Below the pieces are notes generated by a model. It was not told the DNA's origin and searched no databases. It saw nothing but the letters and a program-made list of their open reading frames with translations. 64,000 bases of DNA from Mucilaginibacter gossypiicola (GTDB lineage Bacteria > Bacteroidota > Bacteroidia > Sphingobacteriales > Sphingobacteriaceae). Made by a program: the position numbers and the translations under genes. The DNA is taken from the NCBI RefSeq assembly GCF_900110105.1, contig NZ_FOCL01000002.1, positions 62,001 through 126,000 on the forward strand. Direction: 5' to 3'. This document shows positions 7,491 to 17,241 of the stretch, piece after piece; position 1 is the first letter of the stretch, and every line of letters begins with the position of its first letter.

Positions 7491-9308
7491 TTACAAACCT
7501 TTCGCTATTGCCTCATAAACCACATCCTGAATCCTTGGCCTGATGTTAAGGCTTCCTAATTTACTACCTACAGAAGGATTTACCCTGTTTGACAGGAATA
7601 TATAAACCAGGTTATATTTCGGATCGACCCAGATACAGGTGCCAGTGAAACCTGTATGCCCATAAGTTTGATCAGATGCCAGTTTTGAGGGGTAGTGCCT
7701 GTCGGCTATCGGGTCCCAACGGTCAAATCCCAAACCACGGCGGCTTACCGGCGATTGTTTGGATGTAAACAGATCAACTACTTCCGGCTTAAAATACTGG
7801 GTGCCGCCATAACTACCTTTGTTTAAAACCATTTGATATAATATGGCCACATCATTGGCACTGCCAAACAAACCGGCGTGCCCGGCAACCCCACCTAAAA
7901 GTGCCGATGTTGGATCATGCACATAACCATCCAATAACGACATACGGTATTCCTTATCATTTTCGGTTGGTATTATCCTGTCGGGCGTAAAACGATACAA
8001 GGGCAAAAAGCCTGCAGTTTGCATCCCCAGCGGTGTATAAAAATGTTGCTGCACATAGGTATTGAGTGGTACGGCAGTAATATTTTCAACCACCTCCTGC
8101 ATAAATAACATGCTGACATCACTGTATACGTACTGCCCACGTGTTTTCAGGGGCGAACTTAGCATCTCAGGGAACATTACATCTTTATAATAGTCCTTAC
8201 GCAGATAATAATGGTCAGATACTTTTGTAGGATAAGCTGCCGACGAGTCGGTGCTGTGATCAGTCGGCTTCACCTTTTCAAATGACTGGATATCTGGAAT
8301 TAAACCGGCCTGATGCAGCAACACTTCCCGTATCTGGATATCGTTCTTATTACTTTTGCGCGCCAGCGGAATATAATCGCCAAGGGTTTTCTCCAGGCTT
8401 AACTTACCCTGATCGGTAAGTTGCATAGCCTCCATAGTAGTTGCCGATACCTTGGTCATGGAAGCCAGGTCAAAAATATCGGTAAGCTTATCGGGCATCA
8501 CATTATCATAGGTGTGATAACCATAGGCTTTATTAAATATCACCTTGCCATCTTTAGCCACCAATACTACGCAGCCCGGCGTAGCGTGTTCCCGGATAGC
8601 TTCCTGTGCTATTTTGTCAATGCCCTGCAGGTTGGCAGCATTGATGCCGGCCTCTTCCGGAACAGTATATTGAAGACGGGTTTTATCAGTAATAAAGCCC
8701 ATTCCTGTTTTATAAACGGGGCTATAATTTTTTGTTAGCTTTTGCGAGATGCCTATCCCTCCAAATATAGCCTCAGCACTGTACATGGCCGATACCTGTG
8801 ATACCCGCTCCGTCCAGATCACCGGGGCAGTAATTACGTCAAGCTTACCTAACACCGAACCATTACCAAAAGCGGCAACAATAACATTCTTGTTTTTTTG
8901 GTTAGAGCTGATAAAGTCGATCAAATCGGGGTTACTCAGGTCCGCATCGTTTACCTGCACTATAACAGTGTTGTAAAACTTCAGATCGGAAGTAAGATTG
9001 GCCAACGTTTTATTGCCAGAATAGGTTGTACCATCATACAGATCAACCTTATTATATTTATTTAAAAGGCTATCAAAAACAGTAGCGTATTGATTGCTGA
9101 AATGCACACTGGCAATTTTCAATTCCTCCAGCTTTTGTAGCGGTACCAGGTATGAGGCATTATTAAGTAATACGGTTGAGTTACCAACCAATCTTTCTTC
9201 GGCAATGAAGGCCTGCCCTGTTAATGGCGGGTTTTGAGCACAAGCAGTATTAAATAATGCAAACCCTAATAGTACTAAAGGAACACGGCCCCATTTATTT
9301 TTTATCAT
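7491..9308 (-). CDS. Secreted serine hydrolase: GH3 C-terminal-like domain plus beta-lactamase/class C domain
   Basis: 605 residues with a signal peptide (cleavage or lipidation near NTACAQ, residues 20-25). Residues ~35-215 look like the C-terminal alpha/beta sandwich of GH3 enzymes (NNASYLVPLQKL, VIVAAFGNGSVL). From ~220 on there is a beta-lactamase/transpeptidase-like domain with the SxxK motif SMTK at Ser283-Lys286, a Tyr-Ser-Asp element (YVYSDVSM) and HTGFTG in place of KTG. In Bacteroidota this pair is commonly preceded by a GH3 N-acetylglucosaminidase barrel, which is absent here. It is probably a periplasmic or outer-membrane cell-wall or D-amino-peptide hydrolase. It overlaps the upstream amidohydrolase gene by 14 nt. 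Confidence 0.85.
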   Translation of the reverse strand: MIKNKWGRVPLVLLGFALFNTACAQNPPLTGQAFIAEERLVGNSTVLLNNASYLVPLQKLEELKIASVHFSNQYATVFDSLLNKYNKVDLYDGTTYSGNKTLANLTSDLKFYNTVIVQVNDADLSNPDLIDFISSNQKNKNVIVAAFGNGSVLGKLDVITAPVIWTERVSQVSAMYSAEAIFGGIGISQKLTKNYSPVYKTGMGFITDKTRLQYTVPEEAGINAANLQGIDKIAQEAIREHATPGCVVLVAKDGKVIFNKAYGYHTYDNVMPDKLTDIFDLASMTKVSATTMEAMQLTDQGKLSLEKTLGDYIPLARKSNKNDIQIREVLLHQAGLIPDIQSFEKVKPTDHSTDSSAAYPTKVSDHYYLRKDYYKDVMFPEMLSSPLKTRGQYVYSDVSMLFMQEVVENITAVPLNTYVQQHFYTPLGMQTAGFLPLYRFTPDRIIPTENDKEYRMSLLDGYVHDPTSALLGGVAGHAGLFGSANDVAILYQMVLNKGSYGGTQYFKPEVVDLFTSKQSPVSRRGLGFDRWDPIADRHYPSKLASDQTYGHTGFTGTCIWVDPKYNLVYIFLSNRVNPSVGSKLGSLNIRPRIQDVVYEAIAKGL

Positions 9309-10926
9309 ATACTTTAACTCCGTTTATATAGGTTTTTGTCACTTTGATTGCCGGGATCTCGCTGCCTTTTACTTTCATGATATCCTTATCCAACATCACA
9401 AAATCGGCGTATTTTCCCGGCTCAATACTACCCTTTTCTTTTTCTTCAAAGTTGGCTTTGGCAGCCCATATGGTCATGCCTTTTAACGCTTCAATCCTGC
9501 TTAAAGCATTTTCGGGCTGGAAACCACCTTCAGGAAAACCCTTCAGATCCTTACGCTCCACCGCTGCATAAAACGTATGAAGCGGACTTATGTTCTCAAC
9601 CGGAAAATCGGTACCCAACGGTAGCCATCCATTTTGCTTCAGCAATTGTTTATAGGCATAAGCAGTTTTAAGCCTTTCGCTGCCAAGTCTTTTACCGGCC
9701 CAGTACATATCTGATGTTGCATGTGTAGGCTGTACCGATGGGATAACGCTGTAAGCTCCAAATTGATCAATGTCTTGAGGTGATACTATTTGCGAGTGCT
9801 CAATACGCCATCTCAAATCGTTTTTACCTTTTAAATTAGCAGCATAAATTTTAAGCATCACCCGCACTGCCGAATCGCCGATAGCATGGGTGCACATTTG
9901 GAAACCATGGGCAGCTATCTTTGGCGCAATCTCTTCAAAATGTTTTTGACTGCTCAGCAAAAAGCCATTCCATTTGGCCGAATCGGCATAGGGTTTTAAC
10001 AAACAGGCCCCTCTTGAACCAAGCGCTCCATCAGCATAAACCTTAAAAGCCCTTACATTTAAGCCAGGTGTTTTAATAATGCCGTGTTTAAAAAGATAGT
10101 CATAGTTTTCCTGTCTGTCGGCAAGCATCACATACAGGCGCATTTTCAGGTCGCCTTTATGTTGCAGCTCATTAATTGTATTTATCATGGTGTAAGGCAA
10201 TCCGCAATCATCAATTGTAGTTAACCCCACAGCAAAACAATTTTTCTGTGCCGAAAGCAGGGCCGTATCTACCATAGCTGCTGTTGGCTCCGGAATTTTG
10301 CGGGTAACTATACCCACCGCGTTATCAACCAGTATCCCGGTAAGCTTTCCTTTACTGGTTTCTATTTCGCCACCGTTAATGGTTTGCCCGGGCTTAACAC
10401 CTGCAATGTTTAGTGCAGCCTGGTTAGCTATGGCGGCGTGGCCGTCAACACGGCTAAGTATCACCGGCCGTACCGGGAACAGCGAATCCAGCTTTGCCTT
10501 ATCAGGGAAATGTTTATTAGTCCAGTCGTTCTGGTCCCAGCCATTACCGATGATCCAGCCATCAGTATTACGCTCGGCGTAAGTTTTTACCGAGTCGATA
10601 ATTTCGGGCCAGCTATGGGTGCCTACCAGGTTTACCTGTTGCAGGCCCATACCATACTCATAAAAATGAGCGTGGGCATCAATAAAGCCAGGGTAAACAG
10701 CCGCACCGTTTGCATCAAGCACTTCGCGGGCATTGTACTTTTGTTCAAGGGAATCGGCATTGCCTACTGCAAGGATCTTTCCACCACTTACTACAAATGC
10801 ACTTGCTGTTGTAAAATTACTATCTACGGTGTAAACAACCGCGTTTTTTACCAGCATATCGGCATTGTATTCCTTTTGTTTGCAGGCTGCTGCCAGTAAT
10901 AGCAGCGCGGGCAATAGTCTCTTCAT
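9295..10926 (-). CDS. Amidohydrolase family protein, YtcJ-like
   Basis: 543 residues with an N-terminal lipoprotein-type signal (LLLLAAACKQ, Cys near 15), so it is likely an envelope protein. The metal-dependent TIM barrel shows HAHFYEYG (HxH), THAIGDSAV and TDFPVENISPLHTF, all typical of the YtcJ/exoenzyme-regulator-like amidohydrolases, which hydrolyse amide or ester bonds of unknown substrates. It is the first gene of a two-gene operon with the beta-lactamase-like hydrolase (14-nt overlap). The divergent neighbour is mutL. Confidence 0.88.
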   Translation of the reverse strand: MKRLLPALLLLAAACKQKEYNADMLVKNAVVYTVDSNFTTASAFVVSGGKILAVGNADSLEQKYNAREVLDANGAAVYPGFIDAHAHFYEYGMGLQQVNLVGTHSWPEIIDSVKTYAERNTDGWIIGNGWDQNDWTNKHFPDKAKLDSLFPVRPVILSRVDGHAAIANQAALNIAGVKPGQTINGGEIETSKGKLTGILVDNAVGIVTRKIPEPTAAMVDTALLSAQKNCFAVGLTTIDDCGLPYTMINTINELQHKGDLKMRLYVMLADRQENYDYLFKHGIIKTPGLNVRAFKVYADGALGSRGACLLKPYADSAKWNGFLLSSQKHFEEIAPKIAAHGFQMCTHAIGDSAVRVMLKIYAANLKGKNDLRWRIEHSQIVSPQDIDQFGAYSVIPSVQPTHATSDMYWAGKRLGSERLKTAYAYKQLLKQNGWLPLGTDFPVENISPLHTFYAAVERKDLKGFPEGGFQPENALSRIEALKGMTIWAAKANFEEKEKGSIEPGKYADFVMLDKDIMKVKGSEIPAIKVTKTYINGVKVYDKK

Positions 10927-10963
10927 AAAGTGATTGTATGATTATTGTAATTGTATTAAGTCA

Positions 10964-10971
10964 CAAAAGTA
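10964..10971 (-). promoter_or_regulatory. -7 box of the amidohydrolase operon
   Basis: TACTTTTG (minus strand), an exact TAnnTTTG match, 37 nt upstream of the start. It lies in the 127-nt divergent spacer shared with mutL. Confidence 0.45.
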
Positions 10972-11053
10972 TATACAACTATCAAATCATAAAGTTATGC
11001 CATCAAATATTTAATTTAGCATCGAAATAGAAATTGAAGGGAATTTTTTTTAG

Positions 11054-12913
11054 ATGTCAGACATTATTCAGCTTTTACCGGATGCCGTTGCCAACCAGAT
11101 TGCCGCAGGCGAAGTAGTGCAGCGACCGGCTTCTGCAGTAAAAGAATTGGTTGAAAACGCTATTGATGCAGGTGCGGATAAAATCCAGCTTATTATTAAA
11201 GATGCCGGTAAATCACTGATCCAGGTTATTGATAATGGTTGCGGTATGAGCCTTACCGATGCCCGCATGTGTTTTGAGCGCCATGCAACTTCAAAAATAC
11301 GTAAGGCCGATGACCTGTTTGCCATTCGTACCATGGGTTTCAGGGGAGAGGCTATGGCATCAATCGCCGCTATTGCCCAGGTTGAGCTTAAAACCCGCCG
11401 ACATGAAGATGAGCTGGGTAGCTGTATAACCATCGAAGGTTCGGAGGTGATAAGCCAGGAGCCATGTGCGGCTAATACCGGTACTTCTATATCCGTAAAA
11501 AATCTGTTTTATAACACTCCAGCCCGCCGAAACTTTTTAAAAAGTAATCCGGTAGAAATGCGTCATATTATTGACGAGTTTCAACGTGTGGCGTTAGCAA
11601 ACCCTCAGATATTTTTCACCCTTCACCATGACAGCCAGGAGGTTTATCACCTGCCGGGGACTACGCTTAAACAGCGCATTGTACACCTGTTTGGCAATAA
11701 TTATAACCAGCGGCTTGTCCCGGTTGAAGAAGAGACAACCATCATTAAGCTGCGCGGCTTTGTGGGCAAGCCAGAGTTTGCGCGTAAAACCCGCGGCGAA
11801 CAGTTCTTTTTTGTAAACAACCGCTTCATCCGCGATTCGTATCTTAACCATGCAGTGACTACTGCGTTTGAAGAATTGCTGCCGGATGATTGCTTCCCGT
11901 TTTATGTATTGTTTATTGATATTGATCCTTCAAAGATCGACATCAATGTGCATCCTACTAAAACAGAGATCAAATACCAGGATGAGAAGGCCATTTACGC
12001 CATTATCCGTTCGTCGGTGAAGCGATCATTAGGCCGGTATAACATTACGCCAAGTTTAGATTTTGACCAGGAAAACAGTATTGAGCACCTGATCACCCCC
12101 AAGCCATTTGAGGAGATCATTGCACCTACTATTTCCTTCAATCCGGATTTTAACCCTTTTGCCAATAAAGAAGAAAGGCCCAAACAGGAGCATCCTTTTT
12201 TAAGAGATAGTGGTGGCTACAAGAAAGATCCGATACCGCAAAACTGGGATACTTTGTATGAGATCAGCAAAAAAGAAACCCTTTTTCAGCACGAGATTCA
12301 TGAGGAAAAAACCATAGCGGTTGATGAGCAGGATGTGAGCAAGCCGAGCGAACGCCAACTGTTCCAGATTCACAACCGGTTTATCCTGTCGCCAATAAAA
12401 TCCGGCTTTATGCTTATCAGTCAGCAGGCTGCTCACGAACGGATTCTGTACGAACGCTTTTTGCTTCAGTTGCAAAATCATTCGGGGGTAAGCCAGCAAA
12501 GTTTATTTCCGCAGTCGGTAACACTAAATGGTTCTGATTTTGAGTTATTGAGAGAACTTTTGCCTGACATCCGCGCGTTGGGATTTGATATCCGCGAATT
12601 TGGCAAAAATACAGTAGTTGTTGAGGGAATCCCGGCCGAACTAAATAACGTAGGTGAACATGAACTGTTAGAACATTTGCTGGAAGGTTTTAAAAACAAT
12701 CTGGCTATTCTTAAATTAGATAAACGCGATAACCTTGCCCGTTCACTGGCCCGTAACGGAGCCATTAAAACAGGCACAAAATTATCGGTAGAGGAAATGA
12801 ACCAGCTTATCGACCAGCTTTTTGCCTGCCAATCACCTAACCAGGCGTTGAACGGTAAGCCCGTAATCAGTACCTTTACTATGAACGAATTAATGGAACG
12901 ATTTGAAAAATAG
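11054..12913 (+). CDS. mutL: DNA mismatch repair protein MutL
   Basis: 619 residues. The N-terminal GHKL ATPase has all motifs: ELVENAIDAGAD, DNGCGM and TMGFRGEAMASI. A transducer domain follows (FVNNRFIRD), then a linker around 340-430 and a C-terminal dimerisation domain. The endonuclease motif, DQHAxxExxxxE in nicking MutL proteins, reads SQQAAHERILYE here (456-467), so the leading Asp and the His are replaced. It couples MutS mismatch recognition to strand removal. It heads a cluster with two rhomboids; the first starts 18 nt downstream. Confidence 0.97.
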   Translation: MSDIIQLLPDAVANQIAAGEVVQRPASAVKELVENAIDAGADKIQLIIKDAGKSLIQVIDNGCGMSLTDARMCFERHATSKIRKADDLFAIRTMGFRGEAMASIAAIAQVELKTRRHEDELGSCITIEGSEVISQEPCAANTGTSISVKNLFYNTPARRNFLKSNPVEMRHIIDEFQRVALANPQIFFTLHHDSQEVYHLPGTTLKQRIVHLFGNNYNQRLVPVEEETTIIKLRGFVGKPEFARKTRGEQFFFVNNRFIRDSYLNHAVTTAFEELLPDDCFPFYVLFIDIDPSKIDINVHPTKTEIKYQDEKAIYAIIRSSVKRSLGRYNITPSLDFDQENSIEHLITPKPFEEIIAPTISFNPDFNPFANKEERPKQEHPFLRDSGGYKKDPIPQNWDTLYEISKKETLFQHEIHEEKTIAVDEQDVSKPSERQLFQIHNRFILSPIKSGFMLISQQAAHERILYERFLLQLQNHSGVSQQSLFPQSVTLNGSDFELLRELLPDIRALGFDIREFGKNTVVVEGIPAELNNVGEHELLEHLLEGFKNNLAILKLDKRDNLARSLARNGAIKTGTKLSVEEMNQLIDQLFACQSPNQALNGKPVISTFTMNELMERFEK

Positions 12914-12931
12914 CCTCGGGCTAAATTATAT

Positions 12932-13657
12932 ATGAACGGATACAATCAATCACCTTTTGCCAACCTTACACCTGTTGTTAAAAACCTGCTGATTATAAAT
13001 ATTATATGCTTTTTGCCATTTGTATTGTTCGGGCAATTTTATGATGCTAAAATAGTGCCCCTGTTGGGCGGCTTTTATTTTAATTCACCTTACTTCAAGC
13101 TATGGCAGCTTATCACCTACATGTTTCTTCATGGCGGTTGGAGCCACATTTTCTTCAATATGTTTGCCCTGTTTTCTTTTGGCCCTATTGTAGAATATGC
13201 CATCGGCTCAAAAAAGTTCTTTAACCTGTATTTTTTATGTGGAGTAGGTGCAATTCTTTTTCAAATAGCGGTGCAGGCAATAGAGGTGCATGGCATAACC
13301 GGCAGTTTTACCATTGATCATCCGGCATTGCAGTCATCTTATTTAGAATATGGTGCAAATGCGCAGAAACTTTTTGATATTTATGGAACACCTATCGTTG
13401 GTGCATCAGGAGCGATATTCGGTTTGTTGATAGCTTTTGGCATGTTATTCCCCAATCTCGAACTGATGATATTGTTTATACCCGTACCTGTTAAGGCAAA
13501 ATACATTATTCCCGTATACGTGGTGGTGGAATTATTTTTAGGGGTTAAACAATTTTCCGGTGATTCGGTGGCACACTTTGCGCACCTCGGCGGAGCGCTT
13601 ATCGGGTTTTTATTAGTTAAAATTTGGCGATTACAACGACCAAACAATTTTTATTAA
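12932..13657 (+). CDS. Rhomboid family intramembrane serine protease
   Basis: 241 residues, about six membrane helices. The conserved loop HGGWSHIFFNMFALF, the catalytic serine in GASGA (Ser159) and the catalytic histidine in FAHLGG (His218) are all present, so it should be an active intramembrane protease of the inner membrane. Substrates are unknown. It follows mutL by 18 nt and is probably co-transcribed. A second rhomboid gene follows 33 nt on, with its own promoter box. Confidence 0.93.
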   Translation: MNGYNQSPFANLTPVVKNLLIINIICFLPFVLFGQFYDAKIVPLLGGFYFNSPYFKLWQLITYMFLHGGWSHIFFNMFALFSFGPIVEYAIGSKKFFNLYFLCGVGAILFQIAVQAIEVHGITGSFTIDHPALQSSYLEYGANAQKLFDIYGTPIVGASGAIFGLLIAFGMLFPNLELMILFIPVPVKAKYIIPVYVVVELFLGVKQFSGDSVAHFAHLGGALIGFLLVKIWRLQRPNNFY

Positions 13658-13667
13658 TAACAGTAGT

Positions 13668-13675
13668 TATCTTTG
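13668..13675 (+). promoter_or_regulatory. -7 box before the second rhomboid gene
   Basis: TATCTTTG, an exact TAnnTTTG match 15 nt upstream of the ATG at 13691. A T-rich run near 13648 could serve as a weak -33 element. It would allow this gene to be expressed apart from mutL. Confidence 0.45.
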
Positions 13676-13690
13676 TAATACAGCTTTATT

Positions 13691-14563
13691 ATGAGCACTC
13701 TTTGGCAAAATATCCACTACAAAATGCTGCGCTCCGGCAATAGGCTGAACCTGCTTATCGGCATCAATGTGATTGTTTTTCTGGTAATAAATATTTCGGC
13801 AATAGTTGAGCAACTACTAACTCGTTTTGGAGGCAGCATCATTTTACTTTATGCCGATAAATATTTAAATATGCCGGCATACCTGCCCGATTTGCTTAAG
13901 CGCTTCTGGACGCCCTTAACATATATGTTCATGCATGCGGGTGTACTCCATATCCTGTTCAATATGCTTTGGCTTTACTGGATGGGGCAGATCTTTGAGG
14001 AGTATCTTGGCAATAAACGCACCATAGGTTTATATTTAATGGGCGGTATTGCTGGTGCGTTACTATACTTGCTGGCCCTCAATTTGCTTCCTGCATTTAC
14101 CAGCGCTAATGCGGCGCAGAGCAGCACCATTGTTGGCGCATCGGCCAGCGTAATGGCCATTGTTGTGGCAACTGCTACATTACTGCCCGATTATACCATA
14201 TCATTAATTTTATTTGGGCCTGTAAAATTAAAATGGCTGGTATTTGTGATTCTTGTTATTGACTTTTTGGGCATAGTTGGCGCAAATGCCGGCGGCGAAA
14301 TTGCCCACATAGGTGGTGCTTTAATGGGATTTGTGTATATTAAACAGCTGCAAAAGGGACACGATTGGGTTGGCGGTATAACCAAACTATTTAAATCGAA
14401 ACCTAAACTGAAAGTGGTTTCAAATAATATGGGTAAAAATACATCCGATTATCCACGCCAGGAAGAGATTGACCGCATTTTAGATAAAATATCGCAATCC
14501 GGGTATAATAGTTTAAGCAAGCAGGAACGGGAAATTTTATCGCGCGCAAGCAAACAGGACTAA
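13691..14563 (+). CDS. Rhomboid family protease with cytoplasmic tail
   Basis: 290 residues with six predicted membrane helices. The catalytic serine is Ser151 in GASAS, so the last Gly of the usual GxSG is Ala. The histidine is His206 in EIAHIGGAL. HAGVLHILFNMLWLYW matches the L1 loop. About 70 residues after the last helix form a charged tail (EEIDRILDKISQSG, ending REILSRASKQD), a pattern shared by Bacteroidota rhomboids with a short C-terminal helical motif. The stop abuts the start of the next gene. Confidence 0.92.
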   Translation: MSTLWQNIHYKMLRSGNRLNLLIGINVIVFLVINISAIVEQLLTRFGGSIILLYADKYLNMPAYLPDLLKRFWTPLTYMFMHAGVLHILFNMLWLYWMGQIFEEYLGNKRTIGLYLMGGIAGALLYLLALNLLPAFTSANAAQSSTIVGASASVMAIVVATATLLPDYTISLILFGPVKLKWLVFVILVIDFLGIVGANAGGEIAHIGGALMGFVYIKQLQKGHDWVGGITKLFKSKPKLKVVSNNMGKNTSDYPRQEEIDRILDKISQSGYNSLSKQEREILSRASKQD

Positions 14564-15673
14564 ATGATTAAAAAAAAGCAAAGTATCTTCAGCAGGGTTT
14601 TATTATGGATAAACCTGTTTTTCTGTTTTGCTTTATTGATAGGTTATCTGGCTCCTTCCATTGATCCCCGAAAGTATTGGATATTTGCTTTCTTCGGTCT
14701 GGCCTATCCTCCAATACTACTGCTCAATGTAATTATGATGTTGTACTGGCTGCTGCGTAAGCGCTGGCAGTTTCTGCTTTCGCTGGGGAGTATTTTACTT
14801 GGCTGGGGAGTACTTAATAACAATATCGGACTCAGGTTTAAATCAAGCTTTTCATTACCTCCCGGGCTCAATGTGGTGCACGTAATGACCTATAACGTGC
14901 ATAATTTCAAGCATTTTGGTTTCAGTAATGATATCTCAACCAAACATGAGATCCTGTCGCTCATTGACAGCGAGCAGCCGGACGTGATAGGCTTCCAGGA
15001 GTTTTACACACGCAACAAAGGCCAGTACGAAACACGGGATTCCCTTTGTAAGATCTTAGGCAGCAATAACTTTTATTTTGAACCTTTCAGCTTTAACAGT
15101 CTCGAAGCTATTGGAATGGCTATCTTTTCTAAATACCCCATTATATCAAAGGGAATGATCCGTTTGGCGGCTGACAGAACATCAGGTAATCAGTGTTTAT
15201 ATGCCGATATTAAAAAGGGCGATAAAATTTTCAGGTATTACAATGTGCACCTGCAATCCATCAATTTTGATCCGGATGACTATAAATATATCGACAGCGT
15301 ATCCAAAAAAGGCAAAACAGATATCAAATCAACCAAACGCCTCGGGAGCAAACTGAAAACTGCATTTATGAAAAGGGCCGAGCAGGTTTTTAAAGTAAAG
15401 GAACATGCAGCCCAATGTCCGTATCCTTACATTATAGCCGGCGATTTTAATGATACGCCATCATCATTCGCGGTTAACCAAATGGCCAAAGGATTAAACA
15501 ATTCATTCCGCGAAAAAGGCTCGGGCTTAGGACGCACCTATAATGGCGATTTCCCTAATTACCAGATAGATTATATCATGAGCAGCAAGCAATTTTCGGT
15601 TTTTAACTACAAGGTGATCGAAAAAAAACTGTCTGATCATTATCCATTACGCAGCGACCTCATATTGAATTAA
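14564..15673 (+). CDS. Endonuclease/exonuclease/phosphatase family membrane protein
   Basis: 369 residues. Two to three N-terminal membrane helices (to about residue 85) are followed by an EEP catalytic domain with MTYNVHNF, GFQEFY, YNVHLQS, AGDFNDTPSS and a terminal SDHYPL. These are the metal and catalytic residues of the DNase I/inositol-phosphatase fold. The catalytic part probably faces the periplasm; nuclease versus phosphodiesterase cannot be decided. It starts directly after the rhomboid stop, so it is in the same operon. Confidence 0.9.
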   Translation: MIKKKQSIFSRVLLWINLFFCFALLIGYLAPSIDPRKYWIFAFFGLAYPPILLLNVIMMLYWLLRKRWQFLLSLGSILLGWGVLNNNIGLRFKSSFSLPPGLNVVHVMTYNVHNFKHFGFSNDISTKHEILSLIDSEQPDVIGFQEFYTRNKGQYETRDSLCKILGSNNFYFEPFSFNSLEAIGMAIFSKYPIISKGMIRLAADRTSGNQCLYADIKKGDKIFRYYNVHLQSINFDPDDYKYIDSVSKKGKTDIKSTKRLGSKLKTAFMKRAEQVFKVKEHAAQCPYPYIIAGDFNDTPSSFAVNQMAKGLNNSFREKGSGLGRTYNGDFPNYQIDYIMSSKQFSVFNYKVIEKKLSDHYPLRSDLILN

Positions 15674-15745
15674 TAAACCATTGCCGTTCCTTTGTAAAAA
15701 TAAAGCCGAAAGCTAACGGGCGGTAGCTTGAAATTGAAAAAATCG

Positions 15746-15753
15746 TAAGTTTG
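15746..15753 (+). promoter_or_regulatory. -7 box of cysS
   Basis: TAAGTTTG, an exact TAnnTTTG match, 5 nt upstream of the cysS ATG. The leader would therefore be very short. Confidence 0.45.
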
Positions 15754-15758
15754 CGCTC

Positions 15759-17225
15759 ATGCAACAAAATTTGTTTGTTTACAACACTTTAACACGTAAA
15801 AAAGAATTATTTAAGCCCATTAACGCGCCGCATGTTGGCATGTATGTTTGCGGGCCTACTGTTTATAGCGATGTTCACTTAGGCAACTGCCGTACTTATA
15901 TATCTTTCGACCTTATATTCAGGTACCTTACAGCCATTGGCTACAAGGTGCGCTACGTGCGCAACGTTACTGATGCCGGCCACCTTGAAGGAGATGCGGG
16001 CGACGAGGGCGAAGACAAAATTGCAAAAAAGGCCAAGCTTGCACAGCTTGAGCCCATGGAGATAGTGCAAAAATATACTGTTGGTTTCAGGGATGTAATG
16101 AAGGTATTAAACAACCTGCCACCAAGTATTGAACCTACTGCAACCGGGCATATTATTGAGCAGATAGAGATGGTGAAAGCCATTCTTGAAAAAGGCTATG
16201 CCTATGAGGTTGATGGTTCTATTTACTTTGATGTTGAAAAATACAACAAAAGCCAGGACTATGGCATATTAAGTGGCCGTAACCTTGAAGACCTTTTAAA
16301 TAATACCCGTACACTTGGCGGTCAGCAGGAAAAGCATGGCAAACTTGATTTTGCCCTGTGGATAAAAGCAAAGCCCGAGCACCTGATGAAATGGCCTTCG
16401 CCATGGGGTGTAGGTTTTCCGGGCTGGCACCTGGAATGTTCGGCCATGAGCCAGAAGTATCTTGGCAGTCACTTTGATATTCACGGTGGCGGGCTTGATC
16501 TTGTACCTACGCACCATACCAACGAAATTGCTCAAAACGTGGCTTGCTGCGGCACTAACCCGGCAAACTACTGGGTACACACCAATATGCTTACGGTTAA
16601 TGGGCAAAAAATGTCAAAATCATTGGGCAACAGCTTTCTTCCGCATGAACTGTTCAGCGGCGAAAACTCTATACTGAACAAAGGCTACAGCCCTATGACG
16701 GTGAGGTTTTTCATGTTGCAGGCGCACTACCGCAGTACGCTCGACTTTGGTAACGAGGCCATGGAAGCGTCTGAAAAAGGTTTTAAACGCCTTATGAATG
16801 CCTTTGCACTGCTTAACGACGGCTTAAAAGCCTCTGCTACTACCGAAGTTGAAATTGCGCCGTTAATGGAACGCTGCTACGCGGCTATGAACGATGATTT
16901 TAACAGCCCGGTTTTAATTGCCGAGTTATTTGAAGCGTCGCGCATTATCAATTCGGTATATGATGGCAAAATGAAAATTGATGCTGCTAATCTTGAGCTG
17001 TTAACTGCATTGATGAATTTATTTGTGGTTGAGGTACTTGGCTTACAAAACGAACAGGCAGCCAATGACGATTTGCCCAAGGTGTTAAACTTTATTGTAG
17101 ATCTGCGCAGCGAAGCAAAATCTAATAAAGATTATGCTACCTCAGATAAGATCCGCGACGGTTTATCACAGATAGGTTTTCAGTTAAAAGACAGTAAGGA
17201 AGGCACAACCTGGAGCAAGGCCTGA
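15759..17225 (+). CDS. cysS: Cysteinyl-tRNA synthetase
   Basis: 488 residues, the normal length. It charges tRNA-Cys in the cytoplasm. The class I signatures are present: CGPTVYSDVHLGN, with HLGN as the HIGH element, and KMSKS at 284-288. The zinc-site pattern includes HLECSAMS and the histidine-rich HGGGLDLVPTHHTNE. The anticodon-binding helical part follows. It stands as a single gene with a close-set promoter box. It is convergent with a secreted protein gene 16 nt away. Confidence 0.98.
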   Translation: MQQNLFVYNTLTRKKELFKPINAPHVGMYVCGPTVYSDVHLGNCRTYISFDLIFRYLTAIGYKVRYVRNVTDAGHLEGDAGDEGEDKIAKKAKLAQLEPMEIVQKYTVGFRDVMKVLNNLPPSIEPTATGHIIEQIEMVKAILEKGYAYEVDGSIYFDVEKYNKSQDYGILSGRNLEDLLNNTRTLGGQQEKHGKLDFALWIKAKPEHLMKWPSPWGVGFPGWHLECSAMSQKYLGSHFDIHGGGLDLVPTHHTNEIAQNVACCGTNPANYWVHTNMLTVNGQKMSKSLGNSFLPHELFSGENSILNKGYSPMTVRFFMLQAHYRSTLDFGNEAMEASEKGFKRLMNAFALLNDGLKASATTEVEIAPLMERCYAAMNDDFNSPVLIAELFEASRIINSVYDGKMKIDAANLELLTALMNLFVVEVLGLQNEQAANDDLPKVLNFIVDLRSEAKSNKDYATSDKIRDGLSQIGFQLKDSKEGTTWSKA

Positions 17226-17241
17226 TAATACCGGTTATATT

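Noticed and set aside
10438..10899. 153-codon frame antisense to the amidohydrolase gene
   Set aside because: Within the conserved amidohydrolase coding region; no independent support.
12478..12945. 155-codon frame antisense to the end of mutL
   Set aside because: Shadow of a well-supported gene; Ser-rich translation typical of antisense frames here.
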